From: Bacillus sp. E(2018)
GTDB taxonomy: Bacteria; Bacillota; Bacilli; Bacillales; Fictibacillaceae
Direction of reading: 5' to 3'
DNA: 64,000 bases
NCBI RefSeq assembly: GCF_005503015.1
Contig: NZ_SCOL01000003.1
Location: 200,174 to 264,173 of the forward strand
The notes below the pieces were generated by a model, which ran no database searches, was not told where the DNA came from, and saw nothing but the letters and a program-made list of their open reading frames with translations. This document shows, piece by piece, positions 58,550 to 64,000 of the stretch (position 1 is its first letter; each line of letters opens with the position of its first letter). Both the position numbers and the translations under genes were made by a program.

Positions 58550-59207
58550 AAATTTCAGGTCGGTTGTCGTCCTGTTCTACGATTAGTGACGCAACCTGCT
58601 CCGAAGACTTTAACCGAGAGCGATCTGCAATATGATTGGAATCATCCCAGAAAGGGGTATCCATCCCGCCCATATAAACCGCTGTTGGATAGATATCAGT
58701 TCCATCCCATTCCTTTACGAGACTTTCTGTAAATCCTCTAACGGCAAATTTAGAAGCACAATAAACAGATTCATTTACCTTTCCGCGTAATCCAGCTGTG
58801 GAAATGATGTTCATTACCTTGCCGAAGCCCTGCTTTTTAAATAATGGGAAAGCAATCTTCGTTGGAAAAATCGTGCCATAAACATTCGTTTCAAGCATTC
58901 CAGTGATATCTGTTTTTAATAAGTCTTCAAGCGGTTCGAATATTCCAATGCCTGCATTGTTGATTAACGCGTGAACATGCTCGCTTTCGAAGATGGATTG
59001 AAGCATGGATTCTGTTTGTTCGTAATTGGTAACATCACAAACTTTATACGATACTTTGTTTTCGCTATGAGCAAAGGATCGAACAGCTTGTTCTAATTTT
59101 TGCTCATTGCGGCCAATGAGATATACATTGTACGTTTTGTTATATTCGCGGGCTAGTGCGAGTCCTAAGCCAGAACCGCCGCCCGTAATAATGACAGTCT
59201 TATTCAA
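58536..59207 (-). CDS. Short-chain dehydrogenase
   Basis: Classical SDR of 223 residues. TGGGSGLGLALAR (cofactor), NNAGIGIFEPL, and the catalytic Ser, Tyr, Lys in ISTAGLRGKVNESVYCASKFA. Similar to sepiapterin-reductase-like YueD or sorbose dehydrogenases; substrate unknown. TTG 59207 is chosen because AGGAG is 7-8 nt upstream; GTG 59216 is inside that site. The 3' end overlaps recX (convergent). Confidence 0.85.
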   Translation of the reverse strand: MNKTVIITGGGSGLGLALAREYNKTYNVYLIGRNEQKLEQAVRSFAHSENKVSYKVCDVTNYEQTESMLQSIFESEHVHALINNAGIGIFEPLEDLLKTDITGMLETNVYGTIFPTKIAFPLFKKQGFGKVMNIISTAGLRGKVNESVYCASKFAVRGFTESLVKEWDGTDIYPTAVYMGGMDTPFWDDSNHIADRSRLKSSEQVASLIVEQDDNRPEIFIDR

Positions 59208-59274
59208 AGTTATCACTCCTATGTAGTTAGTTCTTAAGCATATATAGGGTACAGAAAAGAAAGGAAGTAATCAA

Positions 59275-59580
59275 ATGGAAAAAAGATTCAGCGAGATGAC
59301 AGAAGTTGAAATTAAAGGCGAAATTGCTTCCCTTCGAGCAAAAGCACAAAAAGCAGAACAAATGGGCATGGTAAGTGAGTACGCTGTTTATGAACGCAAG
59401 ATTGCGATGGGTAAATGCTATCTCATGGATCCGTCAACGATCGAAAGCGGGAAAGAGTATGGAATTCAAGGAGATCCGGGTTCGACTTTTTCTGTTTTGT
59501 ACCTAAATGGTATTTTTGCCTGGGGTTACAAAAATAAACAAAGTGCACTCGAAGCACTGCCGATTTCCGTACTTGAATAA
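59275..59580 (+). CDS. yfhH: YfhH family protein
   Basis: A 101-residue protein of the YfhH (DUF1811) family, known from Bacillales and of unknown function. Helical N-terminal half (MTEVEIKGEIASLRAKAQKAEQMGM, VYERKIAMGKCYLMDP) and a beta C-terminal part (YGIQGDPGSTFSVLYLNGIFAWGYK). AAGGAAG precedes ATG. Same position after recX as in B. subtilis. Confidence 0.88.
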   Translation: MEKRFSEMTEVEIKGEIASLRAKAQKAEQMGMVSEYAVYERKIAMGKCYLMDPSTIESGKEYGIQGDPGSTFSVLYLNGIFAWGYKNKQSALEALPISVLE

Positions 59581-59610
59581 TGTTTTCGTGAAGTGAGACA
59601 TCTTTGTCTT

Positions 59611-59738
59611 GTTGATTGGAGTGAAAGATGCGAGACTCCTGTGGGACAGGCGGGCAGGTGAGACACTTAAGAGTAAAACGTTCGAATGTGGCTCACCGCC
59701 TACCCCACGGAAAGCGAGCATCTGTAACGGAGATCAAC
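59611..59738 (+). repeat. Dispersed repeat copy R6 (basic 128-bp form)
   Basis: GTTGAT to ATCAAC, 128 bp, no inner module. The flanks are complementary over a further 11 bp (TTCGTGAAGTG at 59585, CACTTTCACGAA at 59739), different from the flanks of R3. Frames across it are not genes. Confidence 0.85.
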
Positions 59739-59773
59739 CACTTTCACGAAGAACAAAGCTTTCCAAGAAACAA

Positions 59774-59806
59774 AATAAAGAAGCGGTAAAAGACCGCTCC
59801 TTTATT
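59774..59806 (-). terminator. Terminator of the small gene at 59812
   Basis: AATAAAGAAGCGGT and ACCGCTCCTTTATT pair with one mismatch around a 5-nt loop. Confidence 0.75.
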
Positions 59807-59811
59807 CGTCA

Positions 59812-59979
59812 CTATGAACGCTTACGTGTTTGAATTTCAAGCACATAGTTATTTAATGCTTGCTGGGTCTCCCCGTTCACTTGATTGTACGCATGCTTCG
59901 AATTGGCACGCGGTGAGTGAAAGGGGTCAGAATATTTACCGTTAAATCGCGTTGATGAGAAGTAGTCTTTCTTGTTCAA
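59812..59979 (-). CDS. Small YpzG-like protein
   Basis: A 55-residue hydrophilic protein: MNKKDYFSSTRFNGKYSDPF, then HSPRANSKHAYNQVNGETQQALN and a basic end (QTRKRS). The SPRANxKHAxxQVNGxTQ pattern is like the small YpzG family, probably spore-related; the family call is from memory and moderate. TTG 59979 has GGGGGGTG at 6-nt spacing. It follows sspK by 39 bp on the same strand. Confidence 0.62.
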   Translation of the reverse strand: MNKKDYFSSTRFNGKYSDPFHSPRANSKHAYNQVNGETQQALNNYVLEIQTRKRS

Positions 59980-60018
59980 CTGATTCACCCCCCAGAATGA
60001 AATTCATAACCGCAAGAG

Positions 60019-60174
60019 TTACTGATCATCTCGGTGTTGATTGGATAAAAACATTCGTTCCTGCGGATGGTCACGAATGGATCCATCTGGCCGTTTAGAA
60101 GAGAATTCTTCTTTTGATCTCGGCTCACCTGAGAAGGAGATCCGATTTGGGAAGTTTTTCGATTTATTACGCAT
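60019..60174 (-). CDS. sspK: Small acid-soluble spore protein K
   Basis: A 51-residue minor [24 protein letters not shown], then [16 protein letters not shown], which is the SspK signature. Made in the forespore and packed in the spore core. AAGGAGGT precedes ATG 60174. A predicted sigma-G promoter lies upstream, and the gene is at its usual place between yfhH and yfhJ. Confidence 0.9.
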   Translation of the reverse strand: MRNKSKNFPNRISFSGEPRSKEEFSSKRPDGSIRDHPQERMFLSNQHRDDQ

Positions 60175-60204
60175 GTGATTACCTCCTTGTTATCGGTTCT
60201 CAAC

Positions 60205-60234
60205 TAGTATGAAACGTGAGAGAACCCTTTATGT
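60205..60234 (-). promoter_or_regulatory. Predicted sigma-G promoter of sspK
   Basis: On the minus strand ACATA (60234-60230), 18 bp, CATACTA (60211-60205); consensus GHATR-N18-CATnHTA. Only the first base of the -35 differs. Confidence 0.65.
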
Positions 60235-60274
60235 GACGGGGATTTCTTTAAAAATTGGATAAGGAGGGAGAATA

Positions 60275-60541
60275 ATGGAAGAGCGTTTTGAAAGATTGGC
60301 GAAACTGCTGCAAAAAAAGAACCCAGCCCTTACAAATCAAGAAGCTAGGGAATGGGTGGAAGGATTATGGGAAGATTTTGAGTCTACTCGAGCTAAAGCG
60401 GGATGGGAATATGAGGGACAAGAGGTTACCGAGAAAATGGTAACTCAGTTGATTACTTCTTATGGCCATAAGCTTCACGAGTATTTTTCGAACAATCCTA
60501 AATTTCAGCGATTCGTAAAAAAAGACGGGCCTATTCAATAA
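60275..60541 (+). CDS. yfhJ: YfhJ (WVELL) family protein
   Basis: An 88-residue acidic protein of the WVELL family (YfhJ), unknown function, found in Bacillales. MEERFERLAKLLQKKNPALTN, then AREWVEGLWEDFESTRAKAGWEYEG carries the family motif. AAGGAGGG precedes ATG. Divergent from sspK as in B. subtilis. Confidence 0.88.
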   Translation: MEERFERLAKLLQKKNPALTNQEAREWVEGLWEDFESTRAKAGWEYEGQEVTEKMVTQLITSYGHKLHEYFSNNPKFQRFVKKDGPIQ

Positions 60542-60550
60542 GCCCGTCTT
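60522..60550. terminator. Bidirectional terminator yfhJ/yfhP
   Basis: AAGACGGGC (60522-60530) and GCCCGTCTT (60542-60550) overlap the yfhJ end and lie before the convergent yfhP stop. Confidence 0.8.
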
Positions 60551-60554
60551 CTTC

Positions 60555-61556
60555 CTATTCATTATTGTTGATTAAATCCAGTGGAGAGAATTCCATCTTC
60601 TTTTTCAGACGGTCTTCAGAATACACCCAGCCTGTAAAAGAAGTAATAATGTTCAAGTTCTCATCTAACTGTACCATCGCGACAAAAGGATAATGTCCTT
60701 TACTTCTATATCGAAGGTCAATAAATTGAACCAGATGACCGTGATCATTCTTTTCGACTTCCCACCTGTGCACAGGTGAGAAAGAGAGAAAGGCAGATAT
60801 GTTTTTATCCTTTTTCGCTGCATCGATCAATTTCGTTTTGGGAACAGCTAGACGATCGAAAGTATCCCAAACCGTTACTTTTCCATTTTTCAAACCGGCT
60901 ACGAAGAATTCGTGCTTCGATTTTATGGCTAGATGATACTGTCCCCAACGAATAGTAGGGCTAGCATAAATTTCTACAGCTTCTGGAATCTTTTTCAGTA
61001 CAATCTTGTTTACTCTTTGCCTGGATATGATCCGAATGATGTAATAAACGACGAGTATGATGTATACCGTTAGAAACGTGTATCCAGGATTTACACCCAT
61101 ATACCAGAGCAGCAAACCTCCGATATGCAAGAAAAAGATAAAGGGATCAAAGATACTGATAACACCTAGCGCGATCCATTTCTTTGAGACCGGGTATAGT
61201 GCTTGTGTGCCGTATGCATTAAAGATATCGACAAACACATGAAGGAATACTGCGATTGCTGTCCATAATAAAAGTTTTCCATTGTCGGCTTCGGGAACAA
61301 ATAAAGAGATAGCCCCAAATAAAAGCAGTGGCCATATCACAAGAGCAGGCAATGAATGTGTAAGTCCTCTGTGATTGCGGATGTATACCGCATTATTTTT
61401 TAGTTTAAGAACTGTGTCAAAGTCAGGTGCTTGGGAACCAATTAGTGTCCCAGCAAGAATGGCTTGGGAGGTCACTGGATCATTCGCAATCGCAGGGTCC
61501 AGCATCGCTAATCCACCTAACCCGAGCCCCATTACAATATGTGTGCCTGTATCCAA
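60555..61556 (-). CDS. yfhP: Membrane-bound metal-dependent hydrolase YfhP (YdjM family)
   Basis: A 333-residue YdjM/LrgB-unrelated membrane hydrolase. The N-terminal half has DTGTHIVMGLGLGGL, GSQAPDFDTVLKLK, NHRGLTHSLPALVIWP (HRGxTHS metal motif) and HVFVDIFNAYGTQ with several membrane segments; the C-terminal half is soluble. Substrate unknown; YfhP of B. subtilis affects secretion of some proteins or peptides. TTG 61556 has GGAGGTG at 6-nt spacing; GTG 61565 lies in that site. Confidence 0.85.
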   Translation of the reverse strand: MDTGTHIVMGLGLGGLAMLDPAIANDPVTSQAILAGTLIGSQAPDFDTVLKLKNNAVYIRNHRGLTHSLPALVIWPLLLFGAISLFVPEADNGKLLLWTAIAVFLHVFVDIFNAYGTQALYPVSKKWIALGVISIFDPFIFFLHIGGLLLWYMGVNPGYTFLTVYIILVVYYIIRIISRQRVNKIVLKKIPEAVEIYASPTIRWGQYHLAIKSKHEFFVAGLKNGKVTVWDTFDRLAVPKTKLIDAAKKDKNISAFLSFSPVHRWEVEKNDHGHLVQFIDLRYRSKGHYPFVAMVQLDENLNIITSFTGWVYSEDRLKKKMEFSPLDLINNNE

Positions 61557-61593
61557 GGCGATCACCTCCTATGTAGGAATGGAGTGAAATAAT

Positions 61594-61908
61594 ATGTTAA
61601 CGGTTTTTATGGAGTATAAGATAAGTCCGGATTTCATTCAATATTACGAGTCTCAAATGGATTCTGTAATTAGTGAGCTTAAAGCCTGTGGTGCTACTGA
61701 TATTCAATGGTATAGGGCAGCAGATCAGCCATCATTATATGTTGAATGTTTCCAAGTTAACGATCAAGCATCATATGATACCATTAAAAAAAATCGAATG
61801 TCTCTACAGCATCCTGTTTTTTCAATCCTTAACAAATGTGTCACAGGAGGATTAGAAAAAATCCACTGCTGGGCGTTTGAAAAGCTAACCACAAAGGAAG
61901 ATTTGTAA
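61594..61908 (+). CDS. Small alpha/beta-barrel-like protein before mutY, unknown
   Basis: A 104-residue protein starting MLTVFMEYKISPDFIQYYES, with ELKACGATDIQWYRAADQPSLYVECFQV. Beta-alpha-beta-beta pattern like the dimeric ABM/NIPSNAP fold. Position directly before mutY (1 bp between stop and the mutY TTG) is shared with other Bacillaceae as far as I recall. No function. Confidence 0.65.
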   Translation: MLTVFMEYKISPDFIQYYESQMDSVISELKACGATDIQWYRAADQPSLYVECFQVNDQASYDTIKKNRMSLQHPVFSILNKCVTGGLEKIHCWAFEKLTTKEDL

Positions 61909-61909
61909 A

Positions 61910-63031
61910 TTGAACACAACAAGTAATAGTATATTTTCCCTCAATGATTCATATGTGAAACAATTTCAAGACCATTTGTTAACTTGGTATTACGAGAACA
62001 AACGAACATTGCCTTGGAGAGAAAATCAAGATCCCTATCGTGTCTGGGTTTCTGAGATTATGCTGCAACAAACGAGAGTAGACACCGTCATTCCTTATTT
62101 CGAACGATTTACTAAACTGTTCCCAACGCTGCAGGACCTCGCTTATGCGGACGAAGAAAAAGTCTTAAAAGCTTGGGAGGGTCTAGGTTATTATTCCCGA
62201 GTTCGAAACTTACAAACCGCAGTAAAAGAAGTATGTGAATCTTATGGAGGAAAAGTACCGAATACGCCAAAAGAGATCGCTGGATTAAAGGGAGTTGGCC
62301 CTTATACAGCAGGCGCAGTTCTCAGTATTGCGTATGGTATTCCAGAACCCGCTGTTGATGGTAATGTAATGCGTGTTTTATCCAGAATTCTATTGATCGA
62401 AGAAGATATAAGTAAACCAAAAACGCGTATACTCTTTGAAAAAGCAGTGAGGGAACTAATATCACACGACGATCCATCTTCTTTTAACCAAGCATTAATG
62501 GAGCTAGGTGCACTAATCTGCACGCCCAAATCACCAGCTTGTTTATTATGTCCGATGCGAGAATTATGCAGAGGGTTTGAGAGTGGAAGACAAGCCGAGC
62601 TTCCTGTAAAGTTAGGAAAAACAAAAGTTCGAAAAGCGAAGATGACTGCAGGTGTGTTGCTAAATTCTGATGGGAAAATTCTCATCCACAAAAGACCATC
62701 TGAAGGCTTGCTTGCTAACATGTGGGAATTTCCGAACTCCGAGTATGTAGGTGAGCACAAAGATGCAGAGATCCATGCACTGGTGGAATATGTACAAGAA
62801 CAGACGAATTTTGAAGCGGTTGTAGAGGAAAAAGCAGGGTTTATTGAGCATGTTTTTTCTCACTTGAAATGGGAAATCCAAATATGGCAGGGGAAAATTG
62901 AAAGTGAAAAGGATTTGGAACAGCTGCCTGCAGATTGGAAATGGGTCCGTGTAGATGAGCTTGAAAGTTATCCATTCCCTGTCTCACATCAAAAAATTAT
63001 TCGGCTCATAAAGGAGGCATTAATCGTATGA
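61910..63031 (+). CDS. mutY: Adenine DNA glycosylase MutY
   Basis: Removes adenine mispaired with 8-oxoguanine. The 373-residue protein has PWRENQDPYRVWVSEIMLQQTRV with catalytic Glu49, helix-hairpin-helix LKGVGPYTAGAVLSIAYG, catalytic Asp150 in PAVDGNVMRVLSR, cluster cysteines C-x6-C-x2-C-x5-C (CTPKSPACLLCPMRELC), and a C-terminal Nudix-like domain (about 235-370) that reads 8-oxoG. TTG start; B. subtilis orthologue is YfhQ. The stop overlaps the next gene (ATGA). Confidence 0.94.
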   Translation: MNTTSNSIFSLNDSYVKQFQDHLLTWYYENKRTLPWRENQDPYRVWVSEIMLQQTRVDTVIPYFERFTKLFPTLQDLAYADEEKVLKAWEGLGYYSRVRNLQTAVKEVCESYGGKVPNTPKEIAGLKGVGPYTAGAVLSIAYGIPEPAVDGNVMRVLSRILLIEEDISKPKTRILFEKAVRELISHDDPSSFNQALMELGALICTPKSPACLLCPMRELCRGFESGRQAELPVKLGKTKVRKAKMTAGVLLNSDGKILIHKRPSEGLLANMWEFPNSEYVGEHKDAEIHALVEYVQEQTNFEAVVEEKAGFIEHVFSHLKWEIQIWQGKIESEKDLEQLPADWKWVRVDELESYPFPVSHQKIIRLIKEALIV

Positions 63032-63783
63032 ATTTAGGTCTTGATGGAAAAGCGGTGCTAGTCACTGGTGGATCAAAAGGAATTGGTCAAGGAATCGCAC
63101 ATGCCTTTTTAGAAGAAGGTGCAAAAGTAGGAATCGTCGGCCGTAACTTAGCTGATCTGGAAGCTGCCCAAAAAAATGGGATCGAAATATTCCAAGGTGA
63201 TGTAACCAATGCCGGGGATCGCGAACGAGTGATGGAAGAGTTCGTTACGAAGTTTGGAACAATCGATGTCTTGGTTAACAATGCAGGCGGGAGTAATGGC
63301 TCTTCTGTAATGGAAACAAGTATGGAGCAGTTTGAAGAAGCGATGCATTTGAATTTTTTATCAGCTGTTGATCTGAGTAAGAAAGCGGCATCGTTAATGA
63401 GCGAGAAATCGGACGGCGGTGCGATTATCAACATTTCGTCTATTTTTGGCCGTGAATCAGGTGGTAAGCCGACGTACAATGCAAGTAAAGCAGCCATGAT
63501 TTCTTTCACAAAATCATTTGGTGACGAGATGATTAAGCAGGGGATTCGAGTAAACGGCGTTGCTCCTGGATCGATTCTGCATGAAACAGGAAACTGGAAA
63601 AAAAGATTGGAACAAGATCCAGATAAAATTAATTCGTTTGTAGAAGAACATATTTCTGCTGGACGATTTGGGACAGTAGAAGAAGTAGCCAACGTTGTAG
63701 TATTTTTAGCTTCCAAAAAGGCGTCATGGGTCGTTGGAAGTACACTGAATGTAGATGGCGGACAGTCTTATAGCAATTTTTAG
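63028..63783 (+). CDS. SDR family oxidoreductase (3-oxoacyl-ACP reductase-like)
   Basis: Classical SDR of 251 residues. TGGSKGIGQG (cofactor), NNAGGSNGSSV, catalytic SerTyrLys in NISSIFGRESGGKPTYNASKAA, and the end VNVDGGQS-type (STLNVDGGQSY). FabG-like in pattern; B. subtilis has the enoyl reductase fabL near here, but this sequence lacks a clear FabL signature. AAAGGAGG, 4-bp overlap with mutY. Confidence 0.85.
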   Translation: MNLGLDGKAVLVTGGSKGIGQGIAHAFLEEGAKVGIVGRNLADLEAAQKNGIEIFQGDVTNAGDRERVMEEFVTKFGTIDVLVNNAGGSNGSSVMETSMEQFEEAMHLNFLSAVDLSKKAASLMSEKSDGGAIINISSIFGRESGGKPTYNASKAAMISFTKSFGDEMIKQGIRVNGVAPGSILHETGNWKKRLEQDPDKINSFVEEHISAGRFGTVEEVANVVVFLASKKASWVVGSTLNVDGGQSYSNF

Positions 63784-63796
63784 TACTTCTTGAATG

Positions 63797-63833
63797 AAAC
63801 AAGCCCCTGCAGATTGCAGGGGCTTGTTTTTTG
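63797..63833 (+). terminator. Terminator of mutY-SDR
   Basis: AAACAAGCCCCTGCA and TGCAGGGGCTTGTTT form a perfect 15-bp stem with a 3-nt loop, then T run. Confidence 0.92.
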
Positions 63834-63834
63834 T

Positions 63835-64000
63835 GCTCGTCCAGCGGCTGGTAAGCATGCTGGACGAGCGATTCCCAGGGTTTATGAGCGATTCCCAGGG
63901 TTTATGAGCGATTCCCAGGGTTTATGAGCGATTCCCAGGGTTTATGAGCGATTCCCAGGGTTTATGAGCGATTCCCAGGGTTTATGAGCGATTCCCAGGG
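63835..64000. repeat. 20-bp tandem array with head hairpin (runs off the window)
   Basis: Head GCTCGTCCAGC (63835-63845) pairs perfectly with GCTGGACGAGC (63859-63869). From 63866 come six identical units GAGCGATTCCCAGGGTTTAT plus 15 bp of a seventh at the window end. The head matches that of the array at 45958 but the unit body is different; both units share GAGCG. It stands directly after a strong terminator. Confidence 0.92.

Noticed and set aside
63087..63716. 209-codon minus-strand frame inside the SDR gene
   Set aside because: Antisense shadow of a strongly conserved SDR; no ribosome site and composition follows the complementary strand.
63866..64000. CRISPR array
   Set aside because: Units are identical and directly adjacent with no unique spacers, and no cas genes are in the window. 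The same holds for 45991-46110.

Overview
The window is chromosomal DNA of a low-GC, endospore-forming Gram-positive bacterium of the family Bacillaceae. Evidence includes gerP, sspK, pdaA and yfhD-type spore genes, predicted sigma-K, sigma-G and sigma-B promoters, cre sites, GGAGG ribosome sites and frequent TTG/GTG starts. Blocks match the Bacillus subtilis tre-yfk-yfj-yfh order: treP-treA-treR, yfkJ, yfkH, yfkF, yfkD, yfkAB, yfjT, pdaA, rlmCD (yfjO), yfhD/E, yfhF, recX, yfhH, sspK, yfhJ, yfhP, mutY. The genus (perhaps Fictibacillus or a relative) is an inference. No rRNA, complete tRNA, CRISPR array, prophage or transposase is visible.

Layout. 1-4.3 kb: start of a ThiD/PdxK-type kinase and the trehalose operon with two TreR operators and a cre site. 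4.3-8.1 kb: a small TTG-start membrane protein, a Nudix hydrolase, NhaC, and an HTH regulator plus phosphatidylserine decarboxylase that share an operator-like sequence. 8.1-14.1 kb: the fruR-fruK-fruA operon, an AAC(3)-family acetyltransferase and a YggT protein, between two inverted copies of a complex repeat. 14.1-18.5 kb: a YedF-like DsrE protein, an AIM24 protein, and a rearranged gerP cluster in two divergent units, each starting with a GerPA/GerPF-type gene and ending with an Hsp20 gene, under mirror-image sigma-K promoters. 18.5-29.8 kb: an ABC-F protein with a long leader, small proteins, BI-1, two secreted low-complexity proteins, a peroxiredoxin with an in-frame TGA at the peroxidatic cysteine, a 25-codon gene, an RsgA paralogue and YjbQ. 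30-35.1 kb: the livJHMGF branched-chain amino acid transporter. 35.5-47 kb: the yfk/yfj block with a class I fumarase. 47-51.2 kb: a large GH16 glucanase and RlmCD, followed by a DnaA-box cluster. 51.5-64 kb: the yfh block, CstA-YbdD, and MutY with an SDR.

The strongest unusual signals are these. (1) The peroxiredoxin is open from TTG 25784 to 26251 except for TGA exactly at the PxxxTxxC cysteine, followed at the right distance by a small hairpin with G at the loop, as expected for a bacterial SECIS. (2) A tRNA-like structured leader with alternative helices that can hide the ribosome site of a GNAT gene. (3) The mirror-symmetric gerP/Hsp20 locus. (4) Three tandem arrays with exactly 20-bp periods placed after genes, two of which share a head hairpin but have different unit sequences. 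(5) A dispersed repeat of about 128 bp whose termini and inner 100-nt hairpin show compensatory base changes between copies. (6) A cluster of eight DnaA-box-like 9-mers in 128 bp.
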